Assembly (NCBI GenBank): GCA_022649055.1
Contig: JALCNL010000023.1
Location: 1-33,298 of the forward strand
Direction of reading: 5' to 3'
DNA: 33,298 nucleotides
Source of the DNA: Megasphaera sp.
GTDB taxonomy: Bacteria; Bacillota; Negativicutes; Veillonellales; Megasphaeraceae
The notes under the pieces were generated by a model, which saw only the letters and a list, made by a program, of their open reading frames with translations, did no database searches and was not told where the DNA came from. Made by a program: the position numbers and the translations under genes. Below are positions 18,127-26,430 of this stretch, piece by piece. Each line of letters begins with the position of its first letter. Position 1 is the stretch's first letter.

Positions 18127-18753
18127 ATGAGTATGAAGGCTTTAGCAAAAAAATTAATCGCCGTCATGAAAGACTGCGGGTATGTCATGAAAAAAGGAGA
18201 AAACACGTATCATGGGTATACGTATGCTACCAGTGCCGATGTACTGGAAAAAGTCAATGCCGCCTTTGTCCAGTATGGAATTGCATCGGCAGCCGTACCG
18301 GAATTACTCCGGTTGGAAGATATTACAACCGCAAAGGGAAACAGAGAAAAACTAGCAACCGTACGGATGGATATCCAGCTAACAGATGTGGAATCGGGGG
18401 AAACGGTTCAGATCACGGGACTCGGCAGCGGGCAGGATTCCGGAGATAAAGCCGTGATGAAAGCCCAAACGGCAGCCATTAAGTATGCCTATCTACTGAG
18501 CTTTGCCATCAGCACCGGGGATGATCCGGAAGCGGACTGCCATACGGATGAAATGACAGCGGCACCAGAAGAAAAGTCTGCACCTCATCACCGGATGCAG
18601 CCGGTTCCTAGTCGCTCCCGAACAGCAGTCAAACAATCGGTTTGTAGTGTCTGCGGTACGGTAATTACGGAAAAGGTACTCCAGTTTTCCAAAGATAAAT
18701 ACGGCAGAGCCTTATGTATGGACTGCCAGCGGAGTGCAAAAGGTATCGCGTAA
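18127..18753 (+). CDS. erf: ERF-family single-strand annealing protein with zinc ribbon
   Basis: 208 residues; AAGGAG lies 5 bp before ATG 18127. The ERF core is clear: NTYHGYTYATSADVLEKVN, VRMDIQLTDVESGETV, TGLGSGQDSGDKAVMKAQTA and AIKYAYLLSFAISTGDDPEA. ERF proteins form rings that anneal complementary single strands in phage recombination. The C-terminus adds C173, C176, C197 and C200 (CSVCG ... CMDCQ), a small zinc ribbon often appended to such annealases. With the upstream Cas4-like nuclease it would make a two-protein recombination unit useful for element circularisation, repair or gene capture. Confidence 0.88.
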   Translation: MSMKALAKKLIAVMKDCGYVMKKGENTYHGYTYATSADVLEKVNAAFVQYGIASAAVPELLRLEDITTAKGNREKLATVRMDIQLTDVESGETVQITGLGSGQDSGDKAVMKAQTAAIKYAYLLSFAISTGDDPEADCHTDEMTAAPEEKSAPHHRMQPVPSRSRTAVKQSVCSVCGTVITEKVLQFSKDKYGRALCMDCQRSAKGIA

Positions 18754-18874
18754 TACTAAAACAGCGTATGTATGCGGATATTCAGCAGATATATGCGAAC
18801 CTAATGTACAGAAATTATGAGATAATATAAATAATAAATAAGATAGGTATCGGGTTCTTTCCGTATAATGAGTC

Positions 18875-18912
18875 AAAATCAGAAAGCAGCCAATCCTGCT
18901 TTCTGATTTTTA
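18875..18912 (+). terminator. Strong intrinsic terminator after erf
   Basis: A perfect 15-bp stem, AAAATCAGAAAGCAG (18875-18889) with CTGCTTTCTGATTTT (18896-18910), 6-base loop and T-run. It is A-rich on the left, so it could also act on the other strand. It separates the recombination operon from the XRE gene. Confidence 0.85.
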
Positions 18913-18959
18913 TGTATGGGACAGAAAAAAAATTGATGTCTCAACCGGAGGTGATTACG

Positions 18960-19241
18960 TTGTATGCAGATAAAGATATTGTATTTAAACAGATAGGTGC
19001 CAAAGTTGCCTATTACCGAAATATCCGACATTTGACGCAGAAAGAATTGGCAATATTAGCACACGTCAGTGCCAGCTCCATAGGACGGATTGAACGGGGA
19101 AAATATAACCATAATATACCAATGTCCATTCTGATTGATATTGCTAATGGTCTTGGGATAGACATTGCTCTGCTGGTTACCTTCGAAGAAAAAGAAAAAC
19201 AGATCTGGTGGGAAGAAGGCGAAAATATAGGCGCAAAATAA
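18960..19241 (+). CDS. XRE-family HTH transcription regulator
   Basis: 93 residues using a TTG start at 18960. I chose TTG because GGAGGTGAT, a near-perfect anti-16S match, lies 4 bp upstream (18947-18955); in-frame ATGs at 18912 and 18936 have no such site, and 18912 falls in the terminator. The HTH_3 domain is plain: IGAKVAYYRNIRHLTQKELA, AHVSASSIGRIERGKYNHN, LIDIANGLGIDIALL. It probably binds operator DNA and represses cassette genes. It has no peptidase or toxin partner next to it; the next gene encodes an anchored extracytoplasmic protein. Confidence 0.85.
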   Translation: MYADKDIVFKQIGAKVAYYRNIRHLTQKELAILAHVSASSIGRIERGKYNHNIPMSILIDIANGLGIDIALLVTFEEKEKQIWWEEGENIGAK

Positions 19242-19309
19242 TGTATTAAGGTGAAAAATCATCAATGTTGTGGTACGTAAGTATTTTTGGCTATAGGAGA
19301 AATTATATT

Positions 19310-20380
19310 ATGATAAACATAAAACCAAATCGTATGATGAAAATAGGAATTATTATATTTGCAGTGTTAACTTTAGGAATTATTGGGTATGCAGCAAAAA
19401 ACGTTGTGAGTAACCAGCTTTTACCGTCCAGTCCACAATATGTAGTATCACATGCTATAGATGCCTATAAACAACATAATCCCACTACATTTAGTAATTA
19501 TGTCGATATTAATTCTGTTGCTGCCAGTGTAAATACCAGCTGGCATGCGTATGAAAAAAATAGTTCTAATAAAGCGTTTATTTCTTGTCCAGCAAGTACC
19601 GCGCCTGGTTTTACTGGATATATTAACAATCTTGTTAACGGAAGCGCAAAACTTATAAAAAGTTCTAAAACTAATATAGGTATCGATTATATTTTATTGA
19701 GTATAAGTGACTATAAAATTACCAATATAAAAAATACGGCAGATGATGTAAAGTCATTTGATCTTGTTGCCAAATCAACAGAAAATTCTTCTATTGTCAT
19801 TCCCATGACAATAAAAAAAAGCGGAGATGATTGGAAAATTAGTTCAATAAATGTTACCAATCTGTTTGCAGCATATGATAATGAAGTTAAACGACAAGCA
19901 ATAGAATTTGGTAAAACAACAAAAGCTTACCAAGACAAATTAACCGCTATATACGGTAATGTAAATTCCGATACAGATATTGGGCCATTTATAGAAGAAC
20001 GGACATATGAGGATATGATAAAACGATATGACGACACTGAAAATCTGTTAAAATCAAAACTTGATAATTATAATAAAGCAATCGCGATATTGAATAACAT
20101 TCCAGATACAAATGAAGTAGGAAAAATATATAAATATTACGCTTTAGATATTTTAAATTATGGAGTAAAAAAGGCTACTATCCAAATAGATGCCGTACGA
20201 AAAATTAATGAAAATTATAAAACTGCCTATGCCCACCATGACTCTGGCATTCAGGAAACGTTTACATTAAACAGCAAAAATATAGATATCTATGGGGATG
20301 CTGATAAGTCTATTAAAAAATTGGGTCATGTACAGGTGATATTGGGTAAACTTAAAACTATTGATAATTTAATGAAATGA
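19310..20380 (+). CDS. Membrane-anchored DUF2939-like protein
   Basis: 356 residues. The start at 19310 has TAGGAGAA upstream; the frame opens earlier at 19265 without a site. Residues of about 10-28 (KIGIIIFAVLTLGIIGYAA) form one membrane or signal helix with positive residues before it, so the rest is extracytoplasmic. The opening of the mature part, PQYVVSHAIDAYKQHNPTTFSNYVDINSVAAS, matches the DUF2939 pattern of small secreted proteins. The C-terminal half is helical and lysine-rich. It is very AT-rich, unlike the cassette upstream, suggesting separate acquisition. The function is unknown; surface or lysogenic-conversion cargo is possible. Confidence 0.65.
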   Translation: MINIKPNRMMKIGIIIFAVLTLGIIGYAAKNVVSNQLLPSSPQYVVSHAIDAYKQHNPTTFSNYVDINSVAASVNTSWHAYEKNSSNKAFISCPASTAPGFTGYINNLVNGSAKLIKSSKTNIGIDYILLSISDYKITNIKNTADDVKSFDLVAKSTENSSIVIPMTIKKSGDDWKISSINVTNLFAAYDNEVKRQAIEFGKTTKAYQDKLTAIYGNVNSDTDIGPFIEERTYEDMIKRYDDTENLLKSKLDNYNKAIAILNNIPDTNEVGKIYKYYALDILNYGVKKATIQIDAVRKINENYKTAYAHHDSGIQETFTLNSKNIDIYGDADKSIKKLGHVQVILGKLKTIDNLMK

Positions 20381-20435
20381 TTTTTTTTACGTATAATTAA
20401 ATCAAAACGTTTGCAAAAAATATTAAATTTAATAT

Positions 20436-20478
20436 AAATTTGCCTCCTGAAAAAATACAGGAGGCAAATTTTTTTTAT
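20436..20478 (+). terminator. Strong intrinsic terminator after DUF2939-like gene
   Basis: A perfect 14-bp stem, AAATTTGCCTCCTG (20436-20449) with CAGGAGGCAAATTT (20458-20471), 8-base loop, followed by a continued T-run. It closes the plus-strand genes. Confidence 0.9.
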
Positions 20479-20634
20479 GAAATCAATCATCCACCAATTT
20501 TGTAAGTCTAGTGTTTGTTTATCAAAGTCATACATAAAATTTTATTTATGAATAATAATACATCATTACAATTAATTCCATGCTGCAATTTTTAAAATTA
20601 TTTATTCTAAAACTGCGGCACCCTTAAAAATTTC

Positions 20635-20671
20635 TTGTCCGTTTCGTCCGTCCTGTCCACCATAATAAAAG
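20635..20671 (+). repeat. Left arm of 37-bp inverted repeat pair
   Basis: It begins TTGTCCGTTTCGTCCGTCC and ends AATAAAAG. It matches the complement of 21230-21266 at 31 of 37 positions. It contains four GTCC steps. Confidence 0.7.
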
Positions 20672-21121
20672 GGTATGCTCCCTCCTACAGATAAGCGATT
20701 ATTTTCTAATATTACCGGACAAGGGAAAAATATGCCTCTATATAACGCCTATTTCGTATAGTCTATTATAGACAAAAGCAAGCATAATATACATCATATA
20801 TTGATCAGTGACAACGTCATAATTACATCACCGATATTCCATCTCAACGTATAATAATACCATTCTCTACCAAAACACTATTCGTAAAATCAACATTATG
20901 CTGCAGTGCAATCTTTTTGGTAAAAAACATTTTTCTTCTAAAATCTAAAATATCCATACTTTCAGCACTACCATCCTGTTTCTAACAAAGGCCACAATTC
21001 TGAACCACGGCATACAAAACTACTCCACTTAATTTGTTGAAAGCAAAGTAATTCTGTATGATTACTGTTTGGTTCTTAATAGAAATATAAAAACACTCTG
21101 TCTAAAATCTATTGATGAATA

Positions 21122-21152
21122 TACCTCTGGAAATTTATTATTTCCAGAGGTA
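21122..21152. repeat. Perfect 13-bp hairpin in the spacer
   Basis: TACCTCTGGAAAT (21122-21134) pairs with ATTTCCAGAGGTA (21140-21152) around TTATT. No T-run follows on either strand, so it is less likely a simple terminator for the 523-residue gene whose stop is about 260 bp away. Confidence 0.6.
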
Positions 21153-21229
21153 ATCATTTGCAAAATAGTTGTATAAAAATCTCGTGCTCTGTACTTTATA
21201 AGCTACTAAAAAACTGATATATATGCCTT

Positions 21230-21266
21230 CTTTTATTTTACCGGACAGGACGGCCGAAATGGACAA
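21230..21266 (-). repeat. Right arm of 37-bp inverted repeat pair
   Basis: The minus strand reads TTGTCCATTTCGGCCGTCC at its outer end. It pairs with 20635-20671; the segment between outer ends is 632 bp. I could not see a clear target-site duplication outside the arms. Confidence 0.7.
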
Positions 21267-21413
21267 ATAGAATTTATACAGCCATCACTGCAGTTTGTTA
21301 AAGACTTCCATCATTAAAACAATTTATCAACTATTTAACTTTTGATTCTTGCTAGATTCGTCCACTTATGAAAAACAAGAATTGCATGTCAGCTTGTACG
21401 AAATATGCTGACC

Positions 21414-22985
21414 TTACTTCTTAATGATACCCAGCGTCTTTCTCGGCATATATTCACCTTCCGTCTTAACGATGCCCAACATTATATCGCTAAGAATCTG
21501 GAAATACAATGCATGGGTCTCTGGTAATTTATCATAAAATCTTTTACAGAAATTACGATTTTCTGCATACTCATTTGTCTTATTAATAAATGCCTGATAG
21601 TACGGTCCTGCAAATTTAACAAAACGATTGTATCGTTCCGGGTCCATATCACATAACTGATACGGTTGGGGAAGCGGGATAGTTTCATTAGGATACTCTT
21701 CTTTACATAATTGATATACCTTTTCAGTTGTGTCCAATTCTCCATTTTTTTGTACTTTAACATATTCATAGCATCGCAATTCTTGTAAGTGCTGAAAATA
21801 TTCTGTAAAGCCAAACGTTACCTCTCCATTTTTTTTCGTATACTGATGCATAGCATAATGAAAAGCCAGCACCAAAACAGGGAGCGCGATTTCCATTAAT
21901 TTTATAATAGTATCTTCTAATCGTCTTGCTAACGACGGTAAATAATCATCAAGTAATCTCTTTAAATTATTATTGGGGTTATCTTCTTTTTCTTTTTGCA
22001 AAACAAACCGTTTTATACATTGTACAATTACTAATCTTGTTTTAGGCAAGGGAAAAATCATAAGTAGCTTAAACAATGTTTCAAAGTAATTACAGTATGT
22101 CTGATTTATTGTATTCGTAAAATCAAAAGCATTAATAAGGTAATTTACATTTGTAAACCGCTCCACCGCACATTGGTTAAACAACATAATGTACTGCGAT
22201 GATGTTTTTCGTTGTAGGTACTGATTAGCAGCAACTACATTAGCCGCCGCTTCTTCTGAAATAGGCGCATGTTGAAAACCATTCAAAAATTTTTTGATAT
22301 TGGTCAAAGGTATTTGTATCTTATCCGTTCCTTCCTTTTTTATATACGGATTATGCTTAGTTGTCGTAGCCGTAACAAGTCCCAGAACAATACCAAAATC
22401 TAATGCCGATTGTACTACAGACCGTCGTTTTTTATCACAGTTTCTATATATCATGGATTGTAATAAAGAATGATGATACTTCGCCTTATTTCCAGTATAA
22501 TATTGTGCTTTACTTGATAAGGTACGACCACCTATATTGTAGTATTTCGTAATAGGATGTTCCGTACCCACACGCGGACTATATAGTGTTTGTGTATACA
22601 CGTAACTCATAATCATAACATATTTTATTTCATCAAATATTACATCTCTAATTTGATTCAAGTCTTCACTGAATAATTTCCATAGGTTTTCAGCAGGATC
22701 TATTTTTATCATGGGCATTAACGCTGTAAGAGAATCATACATACTTAATCCCGTATTATTGGGCATATATTCCGTTAATATGCTGTCTTTAAAATAAGAG
22801 AAAACAGCATCAGCTACATTTTCTGATGTCTGCGCACCGTTAATATACTGATTAAACGATAATCCTTCCAGAATATCCATATATTCCGGAAGGATTGTAT
22901 CCAGTATTTTTGAAATCTTAGGATTTTTCAACATAAGTGTATCTACATTTCCCCATTCTCCAAGATATGCAAATAAATTATCCAT
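21414..22985 (-). CDS. Unknown 523-residue protein (island cargo)
   Basis: The start at 22985 follows GGGAGG; a longer frame to 23015 lacks a site. I do not recognise the family. It is largely helical with scattered aromatic residues and a hydrophobic stretch around LEDTIIKLMEIALPVLVLAFHYAMHQY in the second half, plus LVIVQCIKRFVL before it. A basic segment (RNCDKKRRSVVQS) lies near residue 190. There is no P-loop, nuclease or transferase motif that I can read. It is divergently oriented from the RHH-NTPase-integrase unit across a 444-bp regulatory gap and stands alone, the typical place for cargo such as an antiphage gene. Confidence 0.6.
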   Translation of the reverse strand: MDNLFAYLGEWGNVDTLMLKNPKISKILDTILPEYMDILEGLSFNQYINGAQTSENVADAVFSYFKDSILTEYMPNNTGLSMYDSLTALMPMIKIDPAENLWKLFSEDLNQIRDVIFDEIKYVMIMSYVYTQTLYSPRVGTEHPITKYYNIGGRTLSSKAQYYTGNKAKYHHSLLQSMIYRNCDKKRRSVVQSALDFGIVLGLVTATTTKHNPYIKKEGTDKIQIPLTNIKKFLNGFQHAPISEEAAANVVAANQYLQRKTSSQYIMLFNQCAVERFTNVNYLINAFDFTNTINQTYCNYFETLFKLLMIFPLPKTRLVIVQCIKRFVLQKEKEDNPNNNLKRLLDDYLPSLARRLEDTIIKLMEIALPVLVLAFHYAMHQYTKKNGEVTFGFTEYFQHLQELRCYEYVKVQKNGELDTTEKVYQLCKEEYPNETIPLPQPYQLCDMDPERYNRFVKFAGPYYQAFINKTNEYAENRNFCKRFYDKLPETHALYFQILSDIMLGIVKTEGEYMPRKTLGIIKK

Positions 22986-23281
22986 AGCAGCCTCCCTGTT
23001 TTTATGTTCTATCACATATCACACGCATTTAAATTTCAAAAAACAATTTTCCCTGATAATAAACCGAGAATGACCTGCACTATCGATTTTCATCCAAATA
23101 TCTTAACCGTTTTTACACCCATATGTTTAATAAGCAAAAATTTACTGTAAAAAAAATAATCTTAGCAACAAGTACATAGCTGATACGACAAATAGTAGGT
23201 TTTTGACTATTATCGTGATACATCCCTTATTTTTTATTTATATAATGTAATTATATCACATAAAATCATTAAATTACAGTG

Positions 23282-23320
23282 AAAACACTATTATTTATTT
23301 AATTAATAGTGTTTTTATTT
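23282..23320. terminator. Hairpin in the divergent gap, possible bidirectional terminator
   Basis: AAAACACTATTA (23282-23293) pairs perfectly with TAATAGTGTTTT (23304-23315) around a 10-base AT loop, followed by TTTATTT. The A-rich left arm gives a T-run on the minus strand too. It lies upstream of the RHH gene, so it may insulate it or act as an attenuator. Confidence 0.5.
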
Positions 23321-23362
23321 CGTTATAAAAACCTAATTTAATTTACATACATTAATATATGA

Positions 23363-23379
23363 CGTATGATTTTCATACG
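23363..23379. promoter_or_regulatory. Candidate operator upstream of RHH gene
   Basis: The dyad CGTATGA-TTT-TCATACG (7-bp arms) lies about 50 bp before the RHH gene start. Its position and symmetry fit an autoregulatory site, but there is no direct evidence of binding. Confidence 0.35.
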
Positions 23380-23429
23380 GACATCACTTATTGAAAAATG
23401 TCTGAATTTAGAGAAAGGAGGTACTAACA

Positions 23430-23759
23430 ATGAAACATTTAAAGAATACGCACCGAGTATCAGTAACGCTTCCCACCATGATGATAGCAAGCTTTCTGGA
23501 AGATGCAAGGATTTCCAACTTATCTTTGAGTAGAGTCATTTATCTGATCTTAAAGAGCCGCAAACCCACGATTATAGCTGGTCCGATCCTAAGCAATGAC
23601 ATTAAAATGCTAGCTGATGCCATTGATCAACTTAAAAGGAACGGCCAGTGTGATGCACACACAATTAACCTTTTACAAGAAAATGTGCAAATTATCCGCC
23701 GTCTGGTTGAAGGTGAAAAGGAGAACAAAAATGAATCAAATTTTAAAAATATTGTCTAA
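23430..23759 (+). CDS. Ribbon-helix-helix-like small DNA-binding protein
   Basis: 109 residues with AAAGGAGG before ATG 23430. The N-terminus reads HRVSVTLPTMMIASFLEDA, then SLSRVIYLILKSRK, i.e. a short strand followed by two helices as in the Arc/CopG/MobC ribbon-helix-helix class. The C-terminal half is helical (KMLADAIDQLKRNGQ ... LLQENVQIIRRLVEG), maybe for oligomerisation. Its last 29 bases overlap the start of the NTPase gene, so the two are coupled. The likely role is autorepressor or replication/copy control of the integrative unit. Confidence 0.6.
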   Translation: MKHLKNTHRVSVTLPTMMIASFLEDARISNLSLSRVIYLILKSRKPTIIAGPILSNDIKMLADAIDQLKRNGQCDAHTINLLQENVQIIRRLVEGEKENKNESNFKNIV

Positions 23760-25716
23760 AGATGAATCAAAAGAACTTATGGGTTCCATGCTGTCGTCTA
23801 CCGTAACCGGCACGTTAATGGGCACCAAGGAAATTACAAATAAGAGTGACGTAAAAGAAGAAATCAACAAAATTGTCCTGCAAAAAGAATCAATAGCTCA
23901 GCACCCGGAAAGTCAAGACCAACTTGAACCTGGCTATATGATTCCCTGTACGGACGGAACATGGAAATTGCAGCCGACTATGGCACATAATATTGCCAAA
24001 CAAATATATCTAACTGGAGAACGCTTCCAAGAAAAGGAGGACGGTGTATACGCCAAGCGTGGCGATCAGTTTCAAAAATTGACAAATTGTCATATCGTGC
24101 TGATTAGTAAGCGGTCCGTCTGGGATGAAGGCAATGAAACTAAATATTTCCGCTGTCAGGTATTTTGTGATGCCTGGGGTAATGATCCTCGAGAACTAGA
24201 GGTCGAAGGAACCAGTTATAAAGATATTTTTGAGAAAATTAGGAGCGAATACCAAGAAATATCGATCAGTCGTTCCAATCCCGACGCGTTGGATGAATAT
24301 TTGAGCATTGTGTTCCAAAATGACATTAACCATATCCCCGCTATAAATGAAGCAAAGAAAATCGGCTGGACCGACTGTGATGGCCAAATATGTTACCTGA
24401 ACGGCAGCGACAAATATTATGTTGATTATTCATTTCCAAACCAAGAAATGATTCGACAACAAGCTCCGCAGATCTTTTCCGAAGGCGTACGTTTCCTTCA
24501 AGTTGGTCATAACGATAATGTTATAAATATCCTTTTTCTCGGCTTTCTTCTAGCATATTCACTATTTTGGTTGCAAAAAGGGCACGTTGATTTCCATCAG
24601 GTTTTTTATCTCCGTGGTGACACGAACCTACTGAAAAGTTCCACAATGGCCGTAATTGCAAACATCTTTCAATCCAATCGAGAACGAGCTTTATCTCGGA
24701 TTACATCAACACCAGCTGGTGTACAAAGAGAAGTAGCCATGTTACCTGATAACTTCCAGTGCTTTGACGACTTTTCCAACACAGAAGTAAGTACACGAAA
24801 AAAAGCCATCGAAACATCTGAAGTCCTGATCCGTGCTTATGGTGATGGTGTCTTCCCAACAAAGTGTAATGTCGCCAATTTTTCGGAAACAGTACAAAAT
24901 ACCGTGAGAAATATCGCCGTATTGATTGGAGAAGAAAACATTCCATTGGGGCGCTCAAGTTTCACGCGCATGATCATTCTGTTGATTGAAGAAGGCACCT
25001 TTGATGGATCTGAATTGGACTTTTTCCAAAGTAATCCGCAAATAATGCGGAATTTTGCCGCTTTATATATTTCTTTTTTGACAGAACACGGCCATGAGGT
25101 TGTCACATTTTGCAAAAGCAAAAAAATCGAATATCGCGACCTTTTCAATCAAAGGCTAAAAGTGCGCCGCTCTATTGATTCTGCCGTCGCGCTGAATATA
25201 CAAAGTGAAATTTTAGATTCTTTTGCCTCTTGGTGTGGAATGTCTAACATATGGCAAGCTGTACGTCCCCATTTTAGGACTTCTATACTCGAAACCCTGC
25301 AACAAAACGAACATTTTTCACAAACAGAAAAACCGGAACTTCGTTTTCTTAAAGCATTTATGGCCAAGGTACGAACAAAGGGTGCACTGCTGGCTGAAAA
25401 TGAAAGTATATACGTGAACAATGAAGACAACTTCATTGGATTTTACGAACATGCGATGGATACCATGTGGGTCCGGTTTGATGAAGTATGGAAGTTAGTT
25501 AAAAACTATTATTTAACTTTTGACGAATCATGGCTGCAGCAGGAAAAGACGATCAAGCGCCTATTGGTTCAAGGGGGATTCGCCGTCGGCAAAATCGGTA
25601 AAAAAGGCGAATCTAACGTCTATCTTATGAAATCGAAAAAAGAACCCAGACGCTACATGCTGGTGCTTAATTATCAAAAAGTCAAAGCTTATTTAGATGC
25701 GAAGGAGAAAGATTAA
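23731..25716 (+). CDS. DUF927-like NTPase / putative replication helicase of the element
   Basis: 661 residues starting at ATG 23731 (AAAGGAGAAC upstream); an earlier in-frame ATG at 23617 lies well inside the RHH gene and has no site. An N-terminal domain (about 60-230) precedes a RecA/AAA-like core: FYLRGDTNLLKSSTMAVIAN stands where DUF927 proteins have a G-SS-GKTT P-loop, and MLPDNFQCFDDFSN fits Walker B. Later NEIPL-like and arginine-rich helices follow. DUF927 proteins are superfamily-3-like or RecA-like ATPases of phages, plasmids and islands, presumably for replication. The P-loop Gly before Lys is Leu here, so ATP use is uncertain. Gene order RHH-NTPase-small protein-integrase supports an element replication role. 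Confidence 0.55.
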   Translation: MNQILKILSKDESKELMGSMLSSTVTGTLMGTKEITNKSDVKEEINKIVLQKESIAQHPESQDQLEPGYMIPCTDGTWKLQPTMAHNIAKQIYLTGERFQEKEDGVYAKRGDQFQKLTNCHIVLISKRSVWDEGNETKYFRCQVFCDAWGNDPRELEVEGTSYKDIFEKIRSEYQEISISRSNPDALDEYLSIVFQNDINHIPAINEAKKIGWTDCDGQICYLNGSDKYYVDYSFPNQEMIRQQAPQIFSEGVRFLQVGHNDNVINILFLGFLLAYSLFWLQKGHVDFHQVFYLRGDTNLLKSSTMAVIANIFQSNRERALSRITSTPAGVQREVAMLPDNFQCFDDFSNTEVSTRKKAIETSEVLIRAYGDGVFPTKCNVANFSETVQNTVRNIAVLIGEENIPLGRSSFTRMIILLIEEGTFDGSELDFFQSNPQIMRNFAALYISFLTEHGHEVVTFCKSKKIEYRDLFNQRLKVRRSIDSAVALNIQSEILDSFASWCGMSNIWQAVRPHFRTSILETLQQNEHFSQTEKPELRFLKAFMAKVRTKGALLAENESIYVNNEDNFIGFYEHAMDTMWVRFDEVWKLVKNYYLTFDESWLQQEKTIKRLLVQGGFAVGKIGKKGESNVYLMKSKKEPRRYMLVLNYQKVKAYLDAKEKD

Positions 25717-25717
25717 T

Positions 25718-26344
25718 ATGAATATTGCAATATGCTTTACTAACTCGTTTTATAGCGGCTTTGCACTCTGCGATACCGCTGAAAAAATCAATTACGTTTT
25801 ATCATCAATTTCTGGTGACATTATGCTTAAAGGTTTTTCATCGCCCGAAGCTGCATACCGTTATGCCTGCTATCAATTCTTTACGGCTTACGTAAAACAA
25901 CAAGAGAACCTTGATTTTTATCTGCCGCGCATGGAGGACATGATGGGTACAAATTATATCTATACGACGAACACCGGTACAATGTCATACTTCCCTCAAC
26001 AGCACCTGTTGGCCGGTATTTTCGAAGATAATGTAGTTATCGCTACATCGCCAGCTATGGCAGCAGCATTTATGAAAATGTATCCACTTGCTTATATGCA
26101 AGTGGTTAATTCGCCTGAGGCTGCCACTTATTTGCTAAATGCTTGGTCACTTCGAAATATTTTGCCGTTGCGTGCTTATTTATCGGAGCAACCCATGCCT
26201 AGAATTAAAAACATTAAATTGGATACTGTATGGTCCACTGGGATAAAAGAATGGTACCAGCGCAATTTGCAATTGATTCCAAAAACATTACAGCTACAAC
26301 GCATGCAAGTAGTACAGCGAGTAAGCGATTCTATCACTAAATAA
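25718..26344 (+). CDS. Unknown 208-residue protein, possibly with a viroplasmin-like segment
   Basis: AAGGAG precedes ATG 25718, one base after the NTPase stop, so it is translated from the same mRNA. The first 55 residues end in GDIMLKGFSSPEAAYRYAC, which resembles the KGF-s--EA motif of the viroplasmin / RNase HI N-terminal hybrid-binding domain, but the preceding GxYxGxxxGIY pattern is only loosely matched. The rest is not recognised; there is no RNase H acidic set. It may bind nucleic acid in element replication. Confidence 0.5.
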   Translation: MNIAICFTNSFYSGFALCDTAEKINYVLSSISGDIMLKGFSSPEAAYRYACYQFFTAYVKQQENLDFYLPRMEDMMGTNYIYTTNTGTMSYFPQQHLLAGIFEDNVVIATSPAMAAAFMKMYPLAYMQVVNSPEAATYLLNAWSLRNILPLRAYLSEQPMPRIKNIKLDTVWSTGIKEWYQRNLQLIPKTLQLQRMQVVQRVSDSITK

Positions 26345-26365
26345 TATTATTGTAAATCTGTCCGC

Positions 26366-26430
26366 AGCCCATGAAAGGAGGAAACATATATGTCCTTACA
26401 ACCCAATATATTTTTCTCCGTTCATGGGCT
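26366..26430 (+). promoter_or_regulatory. Hairpin that covers the integrase Shine-Dalgarno
   Basis: AGCCCATGAAAGGAG (26366-26380) pairs with CTCCGTTCATGGGCT (26416-26430) at 14 of 15 positions. The left arm contains the AGGAG of the integrase ribosome site and the loop contains its ATG (26390). The folded mRNA should block initiation. Confidence 0.6.

Larger units (their letters stand above)
20479..21413. other. Gene-free AT-rich spacer with inverted repeats
   Basis: About 930 bp with no credible gene. It holds the pair of 37-bp inverted repeats listed separately, a third partial copy (ATTACCGGACAAGG at 20711-20724) and a perfect 13-bp hairpin at 21122-21152. It may be the remnant of a small insertion element or a junction between two mobile units. 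Confidence 0.5.

Noticed and set aside
23617-23730. Longer N-terminus for the NTPase
   Set aside because: It lies within the RHH gene in another frame and lacks a ribosome site; the ATG at 23731 has one.
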